DNA from: an uncultured Clostridia bacterium
GTDB taxonomy: Bacteria > Bacillota > Clostridia > Oscillospirales > Butyricicoccaceae
Assembly: GCA_910586575.1 (NCBI GenBank)
Contig: CAJUJQ010000011.1
Coordinates: forward strand, 1-40,517
Length of the DNA stretch: 40,517 nucleotides
Direction: 5' to 3'
This document shows, piece by piece, positions 8,401-15,727 of this stretch (positions are counted from its first letter, which is position 1; every line of letters begins with the position of its first letter). Below the pieces are notes generated by a model, which was not told the origin of the DNA, did not search any database, and worked only from the letters and a program-made list of their open reading frames with translations. A program made the position numbers and the translations under genes.

Positions 8401-9292
8401 CATTCGCGCAGCCTATTCGGAAGATGAGGAGACGCCCAGCCGCAGACCTGTCCGGCCAGCCAAACCGACCAGCAGCAGCAATACAGACAAGGACAGCACG
8501 ACATATGAGCTTCCGTCCAGCGGACGTGTGACTGGGGGTTCCTATGAGCTTAGCCCCGCCAGGGCGAAAAAGGGTGATAAAGTGCTTATAACCACGAAGC
8601 CGGACATCGGCTATGAGGTCGGGAATGTCAGTGTCACCAGCCAGGACGGGACCGCAGTCATCGTCACACCGGAGGGCGGCCAGCAGTTCAGCTTTGAAAT
8701 GCCGGATGGCCAGGTCCAAATCCAAGTGGATTATCGGCAGATCTCTGCCAGTTACGCGGATGTCAGCGACAGCGACTGGTTCAAGAGCGCGGTGGACTAT
8801 GCATCGTCCAAGGGGATGATGGCTGGGAACCGCGGCCAGTTCAGCCCGCATGACAACCTGACACGCGGAATGATTGCACAGATCCTTTACAACCTGGAAA
8901 ACAATGCCGAACCGCTTCAGCATAGCTTCCCGGATGTATCGTCTTCTGACTGGTTCAGCCCGGCGGTATCATGGGTTTCTGCAAAGGGCGTTATGAGCGG
9001 CTACAGCAACGGGCAGTTCGGCGCAAATGATTCCGTAACCCGTGAGCAGCTTGCGCTGACATTGTACCAGTATGCCGTGCATAAGGGATATGATACTACA
9101 GCGTCCGCCGAGCTGGGTACCTTTGTGGATGGCGCGGATACCTCTAACTGGGCTCGCGCTGCGATGCAGTGGGCAGTTGCACACGGACTGTTCTCCGGAA
9201 AGAGCGGCGGCAGACTTGACCCGCAGGGTACCGCAACCCGCGCAGAGGTCGCGTCGGTTCTGATGAATTTCTGTGAACGCATTGCAAAGTAA
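2450..9292 (+). CDS. SLH-anchored multidomain GH2 beta-galactosidase
   Basis: A 2280-residue secreted, cell-wall-attached glycoside hydrolase. The start at 2450 has GGAGGA just upstream and opens a signal peptide ending near residue 31 (LLPAAGA). A LamG-like domain (~120-345) interrupts the first of two homologous repeats (~25-475). The GH2 part follows: sugar-binding jelly roll (~487-645, SLNGTWSF and VPHDW), Ig-like domain (~660-797) and TIM barrel (~800-1130). The predicted acid/base is Glu941 (MQNE) and the nucleophile Glu1035 (SEYGAG), both typical of GH2 beta-galactosidases. Two F5/8C-like carbohydrate-binding domains (~1353-1459, ~1563-1704), an Ig-like domain (~1714-1800), two His/Cys repeats (~1802-1917), InlB-B-like repeats (~1920-2098) and three SLH repeats (~2103-2280) complete it. 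It probably removes beta-galactose, or another beta-linked sugar, from complex polysaccharides at the cell surface. Exact substrate is unknown. Confidence 0.88.
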   Translation: MLQTSKKTAKRLLSVLCSVSLLSTLLPAAGAADSPSGRAGEFSLNYAPIRDDGKSGKLWIGDIGETVFDEITYVKGNEERSSHVTLDPGTGVLTADEGYTLATSGRPAQAVTFSVNAKYYDASDVLFVENFEGAQENDAGTGQKFQGTYGKNASGDFKKDEPFAMPVVIDPTKARAGQKSITQGARGAQAENVIAAYSGDLDADAWATMWYYDDGENLTGSGQFAFMGGVITKGWTTGAFNGAVGTSDQTAGGNPSGKYAEYTYRSNGGKWASTGVPRAKGWHKFQWKIGQTGTTFYVDGHQLSNTSPASWTNFGGFYFVCNWNNTNVPFRNMHFIDSFSIVKAKADGSAVDASQTFTKDITVYVVSEEDVLSLGYTKTDRTSGTLQLNNVDGIGATLVSKSFSAVDDITDKLTLDASSGAITAQSGYILSDKSNPLAEKVTFAVDAEYHFGDASATETFHATIDVYYDIDESSTPDAPLTGTGARKVISLNGTWSFGGKGEEDASAVDYNDASWSKVTVPHDWNATTGYHGNSRLNGTYWYRRSLTLTQAEADEYNKRSAFLEFDSVGMEAHVYLNGTEVGSHKGGWSAFKIDVTGRLRAGDNIIAVSANNERVLNGDIAPLHGDFDNASGINREVRLVMTSQVHLDELDHGSNGVYIIPKRASDWTDANRKWEVDVTALIRNDTQKSRDVTVTAEVRHPTSFDDVLGLGEKGLLRFNPADMYDSSGSVIGTQTTTLSAMRRSATEAKLTVAVSDPKLWDGLESPYQYVAKISVYEGSDTNGALLDSYETMIGFRYYDAQLSAKYGTAGDGFYLNGRFYPLRGMAMHEDWPGLGRALEDKYIEKDVAVLYEMGANWTRVSHYPHDEYCYDLLSRYGIACSAEIPLVDGVSLVNRDGSYTSSKTSGIISPSFKQTTLDLFDDMVKQLYNYPAILGWLMQNELGGGTYGQGTGADATAAQAEMITALNNRSHLLDPGRKTVMAMSLSNCYNFESDWLLWNGYPGWYGSETTGIGYFVDGYANSTDTKRKRPTGVSEYGAGSNPNHQTDYIRGETSFTDWNGTGRAFHPESYANDRHEQSLREINARPFYWATGGWIMFDFSASSRNEGGRQGTNDKGLVYKARPEEIPDYSGDPEELLVRKDVFYLYKANWDKIHPLTYIAERRYENRERQDITVTVYSNANRVKLIHNGAEIGTKTATAVGPYVDRNTLADETASGIFKFQVNLANGGNEIVAEGYDQSGSKVSDDTVIWQFGDLEGLDIASDTFAVKNDTKAIFLTGEGDARDVDSLFRPADGTSAHSYRILTSDRRPVTQGEIQAGMLLEVTLGTAKRVYTFQQPYISAMKEITVDGRAGAEEAVDFRAETVWETDDTNAHEIEIDLGKKYVLTELKVNWANADGASAYTVETSIDGRIWNPVVDRSGNTIAVGEAQDELQSYGRYVKLCIAEGSTPSISEIEVYGWMVSVKDGEDRIFVSETERTICVPTDVAEFHTGGTLSGGMNFENIAPLIVVDGNCQAAHENDTDYSLDENHSLFNVTDTLGRKVPFRFKFFTGGNKPAGPFELSMGKPASSSSNQNSTYIPTNVTTEDDSRWNSLGTGASGLDEWVMVDLGSECTLDSIRLEFPRNGVGGITSVRYYTYEVYLGSSIEDALFSDMVIDGSDNTDVNGVFEFRSEIAGKKARYVRVKVTGNSSTWQAGLNRLYVKGYEGDAEIPEAREITSIETLDPIEAETGMAAEDLGLPETILAELDDGSEIQVPVEWSCEDYSPDTAGEYVFIGTLDLSGLDGVENPENLRAELTVILRLAHEHVWSEEWSANRTHHWHACTVDGCKLEPGEMDSYEAHVYADDEAPLCEICGHDRTSDPVHEHEWSEEWDNNKTHHWHPCIAEDCDITDPSEIDSYEEHVWADSVCEICGYVYEPDAGRYKVTVIYGSASHSTAEAGDAVMITAEWRSGYSFNRWIVEEGDVQLGDAASSRTGFIMPAEDVVIRAAYSEDEETPSRRPVRPAKPTSSSNTDKDSTTYELPSSGRVTGGSYELSPARAKKGDKVLITTKPDIGYEVGNVSVTSQDGTAVIVTPEGGQQFSFEMPDGQVQIQVDYRQISASYADVSDSDWFKSAVDYASSKGMMAGNRGQFSPHDNLTRGMIAQILYNLENNAEPLQHSFPDVSSSDWFSPAVSWVSAKGVMSGYSNGQFGANDSVTREQLALTLYQYAVHKGYDTTASAELGTFVDGADTSNWARAAMQWAVAHGLFSGKSGGRLDPQGTATRAEVASVLMNFCERIAK

Positions 9293-9341
9293 TTCAGTAT
9301 CGATGAAATTCATTCGATTTTCGTAAAAGAACATAATCGAG

Positions 9342-9374
9342 CAGGGGGCAGGCGATTCGTTCGCCTGCCCCCTG
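9342..9374 (+). terminator. 33-base hairpin after the GH2 gene, repeated after the PL8 gene
   Basis: CAGGGGGCAGGCGA and its reverse complement form a perfect 14-bp stem around the loop TTCGT, 50 bases after the GH2 stop. No U-tract follows, so it may be a factor-dependent terminator, an mRNA-stabilising structure or a dispersed palindromic repeat. The identical stem and loop occur at 25774-25806. Confidence 0.6.
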
Positions 9375-9396
9375 TCCATATGGCTGTAAATCAAAT

Positions 9397-9437
9397 CGGA
9401 GCTGCCGCACCTGGACTTGCCTTGTGCAGCAGCTCCG
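9397..9437 (-). terminator. probable terminator of the kinase operon
   Basis: CGGAGCTGC (9397-9405) pairs with GCAGCTCCG (9429-9437), and GCAC (9407-9410) pairs with GTGC (9424-9427) across one mismatch, leaving a 13-base loop. Read on the minus strand, the stem is followed by the T-rich GATTTGATTT, which suits termination of leftward transcripts from the kinase genes. Confidence 0.45.
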
Positions 9438-9455
9438 GAACTTTATGGATAGGAT

Positions 9456-9641
9456 TCAGCGGTAGTTGCAGGCGCTGTCAGAAGCGGAACGGACAACCGG
9501 CTTCGCGAGGTGGAAAAACGTCATCGCGGCGAATGCCAGAGCGGTCATCCCGAAAGTCATCATTGCCAAAACCTTATTCCAGATGGACGCAGAAATTTCG
9601 ACTGCCGCCCCAGCCAATGCTTCGGACAGCAGTCGATTCAT
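9456..9641 (-). CDS. possible small membrane protein (61 aa) at the end of the kinase operon
   Basis: The frame encodes 61 residues beginning MNRLLSEALAGAAVEIS, with a hydrophobic stretch (about residues 20-45, containing AMMTFGMTALAFAAMTFF) that could span the membrane and a polar tail. It lies 133 bases downstream of the membrane kinase and just before a minus-strand terminator-like hairpin, so it may be the last gene of that operon. Against it, the only purine-rich motif (ACGAGG) touches the start codon, which is poor for initiation, and I recognise no family. The overlapping plus-strand frames look less protein-like. Confidence 0.35.
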   Translation of the reverse strand: MNRLLSEALAGAAVEISASIWNKVLAMMTFGMTALAFAAMTFFHLAKPVVRSASDSACNYR

Positions 9642-9774
9642 CCTCGTCTTTTTATTGAAAAATTTTTGTGTGTTTTCCCCGTTTCACAGGGACTTTTTTA
9701 CAGGTTACTACAATGGTGATACCCATCCCCGTTTTTCCTTTCCCCGTGCTCCGTTTCGCTGCCGGGCCACCCCC

Positions 9775-12342
9775 TCATTTTAAGTATTTCTTTAACTTGT
9801 AGGCAACAGCCTGAACGTCGATCGGTTTCGCCAAATGGTCATTCATACCGCACTCCAAACATTTCTGAATATCTTCCGAAAACGCGTCGGCAGTCATGGC
9901 GATAATGGGAACATCCGCATCTTTACGTTCCAACCCACGGATAGCAGCGGTCGCTTCGTAGCCGTCCAAAACGGGCATTCGTACATCCATGAGGATCGCA
10001 TCGTAATACCCAACGCGGGATCTCTCAAATTTTTCGATGCAGATCTTCCCATTCTCAGCCCAATCTATCTCCATTTCAAGGACAACGAGCATTTCCCTCG
10101 CCACTTCCCAGTTCAACTCGTTATCCTCAGCCAACAAAATACGCTTCCCCCGAAGTCCTGGATCGGCCGCGCTTTCCGCATCGGCAGCTTCCCCGCCGCC
10201 GGTACCGGCAAATGCGCTCAGCGCGTCGAACAAGGTAGACGGAAACAGCGGCTTGGAAATAAAGCCGGAAATCCCTGCTTCTCTGGCCTCTCCGGCCATT
10301 CCGTTCCAATCATAGGTCAGGAGCAGCATCGCCGGACCGTTTTCCCCGCAGGCCAGTCGGATCGCCTTGGCAGCCTCGATCCCACTCATATCCGGCAGCT
10401 GGCCTAAAAAGATCAGCCGGTAACTGCCATCCACGCTCCGTTCCACTGCCTGCCCGACGCTCTGGCACCACTCAGACCGGATGCCGGCGGATTCTAAAAT
10501 ACGAACCGTATTGACGCACAGCCGTTCATCGCCGTCAACCACCAATACCTTCCAGTTCGGAAGATCCCGATCCATCTCCTGCTCCGCCGCTTTTTCCAGG
10601 TCAAGCACCACATGGAATTCGGCTCCCTGGTTCTGTTCGCTGTGGACTGAGATGCTGCCCCCCATCGCGTCTACGATATGCTTGGTAATGGTCATTCCCA
10701 GCCCGGAACCCTCTGTTTTCCGGACCCGGGTGTTGTCCTCTCTGCTGAAAGACTCAAATATTACCTTCTGGTACTCCTTTGACATGCCGATTCCGGTATC
10801 GCTTACCAGGAAATGGGTGCGGACATGGGTAGGCTTCTCCGAAAGCGCCTCCTGATACACGGTCACTTGAACCGTTCCGTTCTCCGGTGTGAATTTGACG
10901 GCGTTTCCCAGCAGGTTGATCAGCACCTGATTCAGCCGCACGCTGTCACAATACACATTTTCCGACAGGATTTCGTAGGCGCTGGCGCTGAACTGCTGAT
11001 TTTTTGCATTGACCTGAGGCTGCATGATATTGACAATACAGTCCATCACCTCCCTTAGTGAGACCGGCTCTACATTCAGCGTCATTTTCCCGCTTTCGAT
11101 CTTGGATATATCCAATACGTCGTTGATGAGTCCCAGCAGATGCTTGCTGGACAGCGCGATTTTGCACAGATAGTCCTGAACCTGCGCCGGATGATTCGCA
11201 TTATCTATGGCCAGAGACGTCATTCCGATGATGGCGTTCATCGGGGTGCGTATGTCGTGGCTCATGCTGGAAAGGAAGTCCTGTTTGGCCTCATTGGCCT
11301 TCTCCGCCTCTTTCCGCGCCCTTTCCGCGTCTTTCCGGGCTGAATCCATTTCTTCGTTCACACGTTTTAATTCGGATACCTGCTTCTTGAATAGCCCAAG
11401 ATATTGAAAAAATATGTAAAGAAGCATGGCGATCACCACGAAAGAAGCGGCGTAAACCATGGTAAGCCAGCGGCTGCTCATCCCCGCAATCGCGTGATCC
11501 AGCCCGTCAAATGGAAGGATTGTCACCAGATACCAATCACAGTAGGGAAGATCGGTGCAGTACAGGTGGCGGCGTGATTCCCCGTTTTTCAGAATAACGG
11601 AATAATCCTCGCCCGCGTCCATCGCTGCCGTCAGCTGCTCAATATAGGTAGCCGCATCCCCGGTTTGACCGTCAAAAGCGCTGTAGAGCCGGTCAAAATA
11701 GGTTTCGTGGGCATCATCCCCGTTTATGACAACGTAGCTGCCGTCCTTTCGTATGACAAAGGAATAACTCAACGAATCGTCTGAATCAAGAAAAAGGACC
11801 TCGCCCATATATTTCGCGGAAAGCCCCACAACCATGGCGAGGCTATAGCTCCCGTTGGACATGGGATATTCGCAGGGGACACCGAACAAAATTACGCCGT
11901 CCCCGCCGCTGTCCACAGCGGACGCTGTCTTGCGCTCCCCATTCCGCAGGCTCTCCAAAAACAGCTCAGGGTGGTTGAGCTTTACATGGTCACCGTAAAT
12001 CATCTCAATTTCGCCATCGGGCGAATAGAGGGCGGCGCACAAAAAATGCCTTGCCCTTGCGCCGTACTCGATCTCCGCTCTCGTGCCGTAATCGGAATTT
12101 CCGTCTCCCGCCGCAATATGCGCAATGGATTCCGCCATAGTCAGGCGGAGTTCAATGATCGTTTCAAAATGTAAAGATACCTGCTCATTCATTCCTGACA
12201 TATAGGAGGTTCCAATGTCCTCAATCACATTTTCGCTCATATTGCGAACGGATATTCCAAGAAAAGAAAACACGAAAATAGTCAAACCTATAATTACCCC
12301 AATACTGATTTTGAAAGAATGGGGTAAAGCCTTGTTTTTCAT
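9775..12342 (-). CDS. membrane-bound hybrid sensor histidine kinase
   Basis: An 855-residue hybrid kinase. I chose the ATG at 12342, which has GGAG 8 bases upstream; the frame is open to 12384 but that part overlaps the preceding gene. TM1 (~9-30) and TM2 (~290-312) enclose a ~260-residue extracytoplasmic, cache-like sensor. A charged coiled coil (~315-355) leads to HisKA with phospho-acceptor His362 (SMSHDIRTP), then an HATPase domain with N-box (NQVLINLLGNAVKF), DTGIGM and GSGLGM. Two receiver domains follow. REC1 (~596-715) keeps an acidic pair but has Leu646 where the phospho-Asp should be (IFLGQLP), so it looks like a pseudo-receiver. REC2 (~735-855) is intact with Asp786 (LMDVRMP). No DNA-binding output is attached. 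It follows the soluble kinase by 26 bases, so the two are probably cotranscribed. The ligand is unknown; a carbohydrate is likely from context. Confidence 0.9.
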   Translation of the reverse strand: MKNKALPHSFKISIGVIIGLTIFVFSFLGISVRNMSENVIEDIGTSYMSGMNEQVSLHFETIIELRLTMAESIAHIAAGDGNSDYGTRAEIEYGARARHFLCAALYSPDGEIEMIYGDHVKLNHPELFLESLRNGERKTASAVDSGGDGVILFGVPCEYPMSNGSYSLAMVVGLSAKYMGEVLFLDSDDSLSYSFVIRKDGSYVVINGDDAHETYFDRLYSAFDGQTGDAATYIEQLTAAMDAGEDYSVILKNGESRRHLYCTDLPYCDWYLVTILPFDGLDHAIAGMSSRWLTMVYAASFVVIAMLLYIFFQYLGLFKKQVSELKRVNEEMDSARKDAERARKEAEKANEAKQDFLSSMSHDIRTPMNAIIGMTSLAIDNANHPAQVQDYLCKIALSSKHLLGLINDVLDISKIESGKMTLNVEPVSLREVMDCIVNIMQPQVNAKNQQFSASAYEILSENVYCDSVRLNQVLINLLGNAVKFTPENGTVQVTVYQEALSEKPTHVRTHFLVSDTGIGMSKEYQKVIFESFSREDNTRVRKTEGSGLGMTITKHIVDAMGGSISVHSEQNQGAEFHVVLDLEKAAEQEMDRDLPNWKVLVVDGDERLCVNTVRILESAGIRSEWCQSVGQAVERSVDGSYRLIFLGQLPDMSGIEAAKAIRLACGENGPAMLLLTYDWNGMAGEAREAGISGFISKPLFPSTLFDALSAFAGTGGGEAADAESAADPGLRGKRILLAEDNELNWEVAREMLVVLEMEIDWAENGKICIEKFERSRVGYYDAILMDVRMPVLDGYEATAAIRGLERKDADVPIIAMTADAFSEDIQKCLECGMNDHLAKPIDVQAVAYKLKKYLK

Positions 12343-12368
12343 ACTTTTTTCTCCAAAGTTTTCGATAT

Positions 12369-14987
12369 TCAATCTGTCTGGCACCCGTTTACCAGGCCTG
12401 CCTGCCTGCCTCTCAACCGGCTCATGACCTGGAACATTTTACGGATGTCCACCGGCTTTGCCAGGTGCGCATCCATCCCGGCAGCCTTCGCCAGCGCAAT
12501 GTCCTCGTCAAACGCGTTAGCCGACAGCGCGATGATGGGTACGGTTTCCGCATCCTTCCGGTCCAAGCTGCGAATCACCCGCGCCGCCTCATAGCCGCTC
12601 ATAACCGGCATCATCAGGTCCATAAGCACACAGTCAAGCGTCCCAGGTTCGGATGCCGCAAAGGCGTCTACTGCGGCTTTCCCGTCGCTGGCAGTCACAA
12701 CCTCTACGCCCGCGTCTCTGAGCATATATTCCACGATTTCACAATTGATCTCGTTGTCCTCCACCAGGAGAACATGCATTCCGGCGATATTGCCCGGTAT
12801 ATTCCAGGCCTTGCCCGCAGGCTCTCCGCCCCGAGCCACGTCGACCCGGAAGGGGAGCGTAATCCGGATTACGCTCCCCTTGCCGGGCTGGCTGTCAATC
12901 TCCACCGTCCCCTTCATCTGGTCGACTAGCTTCTTTACAATGGACATGCCCAGCCCAACGCCGTTATAGTTGGTTCTCGCGTCCTGATGCTCCTGGGTGA
13001 ATGGTTCAAAAATGTGCTCTTTAAAATCTTCCCCGATCCCGATTCCGGTGTCTTCGATTACAAAACGGCAATTCGCCGTCCCATCCCGGAAGGCGGTTTC
13101 CTCCGCCCGGACAAATACGGAGCCATGGGGCCGGTTATATCTGATGGCATTGTCAATAACGTTCATCAGGATTTGCTTCAGGTGCAGGGGATTGCCGATG
13201 ACTCTGCCATGTCGGAGGCCGGAATCCTCCAGTTCCGGCTGAATTTTCCGTTCCTCCGCCAGCGGAGAAAGCATCGCAAAACAGTTCTCCAATATCTCAT
13301 GAAGGTCAAACGGTTCTTCCACCGCCGCCAGCCTTCCGCTCTCCAGCTTGCTCACCTGAAGCACGTCGTTCACCAGGGACAGCAGGTGCTCCGTTGACAC
13401 GCGGATCTTTTTCTGGCACTCCCTCTGCCGTTCCGGATCGTCCCGGCTTTTTTCCAGAATAGACAGCATCCCCAAAATCCCGTTAATGGGCGTGCGGAGA
13501 TCATGGGACATGTGGGAAAGAAATTCGCTCTTTGCCGAGTTCGCCTGCCTCACCCGCTCCAAAAGCTCCATGATGGACTGCTCCTGCTTCTTCCTTGTCA
13601 CCATGGTCTCTGTAATATCCTGATGGTATCCGTTCAGGCTGGCGCCGGATTTCTTGAAGGTTTTGTCCGGTACCCCGCCGCAGCGGACATAAATCCTCCC
13701 CAGCTCTGGATGATTCCAGGGGTAGATCACCTCAGAACGGCCGTTCTCCAATATTTCCCGAACCGCCTCCTGTACCATCATCACATAGTCCGGCGAAATG
13801 CGCTCAAACCAGTGCCGGTAGCATTCCTCCGGCCCGATCCCGTCCGGTACGCCCAAAAGGATCCGCATGGTCCGGTCCGCATACATCCTTGGCGGGCAGC
13901 CCTCCTCCAGTTCGATCGTCCATATTCCGGTTCGGGCTCCTTCCAGAATGTATTCCAGACTCCGCCTTGCCTCCAGTTTGTACTTCTCCTCCTGTTCCAC
14001 CACAGCGTTGACGTCCCGCTGGGCGAAAATCGCGCAGTTCTCCGCCTCCGTTCTCTCAGTAGCGGAAAAGTGTATCTCCAGATACTTTAATCCTGAGAAG
14101 TTATCCTTCACCTGATATCGGACGGAAAACTTTTTCTTTGTGGTCAGCTGCGCAAGCACATAGTCCTTCTTCGTCATGGCGCGGAGCCGTTCCTGATCCT
14201 GGGGGACAACGCACCTGGTAATATACCGCTCTATGGCTGTCTGATAGCCATCCTGAAAGTGGGCGGCCCAATCCAGCCCCATCTGTCCGCTGCTGCGGTA
14301 GACCTCACATGCGCCTGTGTCAAAGTTCACCTCATAGATACCCAGGTAGTCCACACTGAGGGCATGGAGCACGTTATGGCTCCGCTTTTGAAGCTCCCGG
14401 AACAGGTTGCGCCGCTTCAGGGAGGATACGATGAAGTACGCCGCCGTCTGGAGCATATTTGACGCGTATTCCAGCGACTTTACAGGGGGATTGTCCACGC
14501 CGTAAAAGCCGATGATCTTTTTGCCGTCATACAGGGGAACCACTACAAGGGAATGAACACCCTGCCGGTTCAGGTTTTCGTACTGAAGCGGATCTGTCTC
14601 CCGAATGTCCTCCAAATGTTCAATGACGATATGCCTGCCGACGCTGAACTTGTGATACCAGCTGGCGCAAACCTCTGGCGGTACGTTCTGCAGGCCCTCC
14701 TTCTCGGGCCTTACGCCCTCGGCCGCCCACTCGTAGGTGTTGTCGTCGCCGCCGGACTCGTTCTGCTCAAATATATAGGTCCGTTCTCCGTTCAGCGCCT
14801 TTCCCAGGTGCTCCAGCAGCACCTCCAGCGACTGATCCGGCGTCTCCTCCAGCAGGGCAACGCGAAGGCCCTCGTTGATAACGGCCTCCAGATTCTGAAC
14901 GCTTTGTATGCCGCTGTGCCGCTCATAGGCCCCGGCGGCCAAAGCGCTTTCTCCGGTCTGTTCAAAAAGTCGCCCTGAATACTCCAT
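12369..14987 (-). CDS. soluble GAF-PAS-PAS hybrid sensor histidine kinase
   Basis: An 872-residue hybrid kinase without transmembrane segments. The start at 14987 is chosen because GAGGAGG precedes it at a good distance; the in-frame ATG at 15002 lacks such a site. A GAF-like domain (~50-195, with LVVVPLYDGKKIIGFYGVDN) is followed by two PAS-like regions (~205-320 and ~340-450). HisKA has His495 (HMSHDLRTP). The HATPase domain shows DNAIRYN, DTGIGIG and GVGLGMS, and a C-terminal receiver has Asp790 (VLMDLMMP). It probably senses an intracellular signal and passes phosphate through its receiver to a phosphotransfer protein or regulator that is not in the window. It is the first gene of the kinase operon; a good promoter lies at 15055-15084. 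Confidence 0.9.
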   Translation of the reverse strand: MEYSGRLFEQTGESALAAGAYERHSGIQSVQNLEAVINEGLRVALLEETPDQSLEVLLEHLGKALNGERTYIFEQNESGGDDNTYEWAAEGVRPEKEGLQNVPPEVCASWYHKFSVGRHIVIEHLEDIRETDPLQYENLNRQGVHSLVVVPLYDGKKIIGFYGVDNPPVKSLEYASNMLQTAAYFIVSSLKRRNLFRELQKRSHNVLHALSVDYLGIYEVNFDTGACEVYRSSGQMGLDWAAHFQDGYQTAIERYITRCVVPQDQERLRAMTKKDYVLAQLTTKKKFSVRYQVKDNFSGLKYLEIHFSATERTEAENCAIFAQRDVNAVVEQEEKYKLEARRSLEYILEGARTGIWTIELEEGCPPRMYADRTMRILLGVPDGIGPEECYRHWFERISPDYVMMVQEAVREILENGRSEVIYPWNHPELGRIYVRCGGVPDKTFKKSGASLNGYHQDITETMVTRKKQEQSIMELLERVRQANSAKSEFLSHMSHDLRTPINGILGMLSILEKSRDDPERQRECQKKIRVSTEHLLSLVNDVLQVSKLESGRLAAVEEPFDLHEILENCFAMLSPLAEERKIQPELEDSGLRHGRVIGNPLHLKQILMNVIDNAIRYNRPHGSVFVRAEETAFRDGTANCRFVIEDTGIGIGEDFKEHIFEPFTQEHQDARTNYNGVGLGMSIVKKLVDQMKGTVEIDSQPGKGSVIRITLPFRVDVARGGEPAGKAWNIPGNIAGMHVLLVEDNEINCEIVEYMLRDAGVEVVTASDGKAAVDAFAASEPGTLDCVLMDLMMPVMSGYEAARVIRSLDRKDAETVPIIALSANAFDEDIALAKAAGMDAHLAKPVDIRKMFQVMSRLRGRQAGLVNGCQTD

Positions 14988-15054
14988 ATGCCCCTCCTCC
15001 ATATTGCCTGGTTTCCAGTCGTCGCTGCCGCAGAAAAATCAGAGTTATAGAGCC

Positions 15055-15084
15055 ATAATACCATACATCTCCCAATCATGTCAA
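15055..15084 (-). promoter_or_regulatory. sigma-70-type promoter of the kinase operon
   Basis: On the minus strand TTGACA (15084-15079) and TATTAT (15060-15055) are separated by 18 bases. The expected start lies about 60 bases upstream of the kinase start codon at 14987. Confidence 0.55.
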
Positions 15085-15228
15085 TACGCGGCAAAAAACT
15101 GCGCTTAACAGTCTCAGCCGTCAAATGAGCAACTGTGAAAAATACTGGACGGTAAAAAGTTTTACATTGGCAAAACACAGCATTGACATAAAGGGAACTG
15201 ATAACGGTCAGGTTCTTTTATTGCACCA

Positions 15229-15267
15229 TACGTATTCTTCGATTTCAACAAAATCATGATACTGCCC
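15229..15267 (-). mobile_element. putative mobile-element terminus (copy 2)
   Basis: Read leftward from 15267 this starts GGGCAGTATCATGATTTTG and reaches AATACGTATGG, matching the segment at 1-55 in the same orientation. In one frame both would encode S(I/V)xILL followed, after a variable gap, by NTY. The frame here continues about 20 codons to a stop near 15160, so the copy is a remnant. No transposase remains. It abuts the decayed gene fragment to its right. Confidence 0.4.
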
Positions 15268-15349
15268 AAAACAGAACGCCATAACAGGGCCACTGCTGAG
15301 GGCACACTTCGCCAAAGTCATGGGCGGTCAGTACAATAGGCCTGCGGGC

Positions 15350-15538
15350 GCGCCTCCAGGCTGGACTCGGGCAGCGTGATACGCAGGGCTGAGGGTGCAT
15401 TGCCGACCGCTTAACCAAGCTTTTTCCGATGTCCGGCTGGGAGGTGTACTGGCCGCAGGCGATTACGGCCCATTTTGTAAGGCCGGCGCCTGCCTTCGGC
15501 ATCCGGAATGGGGGGATACGGGCGGTGCGTTTCGGCAT
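15350..15538 (-). pseudogene. decayed N-terminal fragment of a DUF1015-like gene
   Basis: On the minus strand, one frame from 15538 encodes a stretch containing LTKWAVIACGQYTSQPD. About 50 bases on, a different frame contains AVGNAPSALRITLPESSLE, preceded by an in-frame TAA. The two pieces in this order resemble the start of DUF1015 proteins as I remember them (a WAVxACDQYTSQPEYW block, then a VGxAPSxLRxxLPE block). A frameshift, a stop codon and the lack of any downstream part make it a pseudogene. The family assignment is from memory of the motif and is not certain. Confidence 0.5.
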
Positions 15539-15727
15539 GTTACGATTTTCTTTTCTAAGAACGCTGGACCACGGACGATCCATGATGTCAGAACGTTCCA
15601 TTCTTGTTTCACTGGCAGCCTGCGGCTGCTGGTTTGTTATAACAGGATTTCCGCCGAATCGCCTATAAGGTTTGTACAATATTTCTGATATCATCATTCA
15701 CAGCAGCAAGGTCCGGGAGGCGGTATT

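Larger units (their letters stand above)
9293..9774. other. intergenic region between convergent GH2 and kinase genes
   Basis: The region holds two stem-loops (9342-9374 and 9397-9437) and one possible 61-codon gene on the minus strand (9456-9641). The rest, 9642-9774, shows no convincing gene or hairpin. Confidence 0.5.
15003..15727. other. gene-poor gap with promoter, element end and decayed gene
   Basis: The gap holds the kinase promoter (15055-15084), the second mobile-element-like end (15229-15267) and a decayed coding fragment (about 15350-15538). I see nothing else convincing; the overlapping short open frames on both strands are incidental. Confidence 0.6.
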
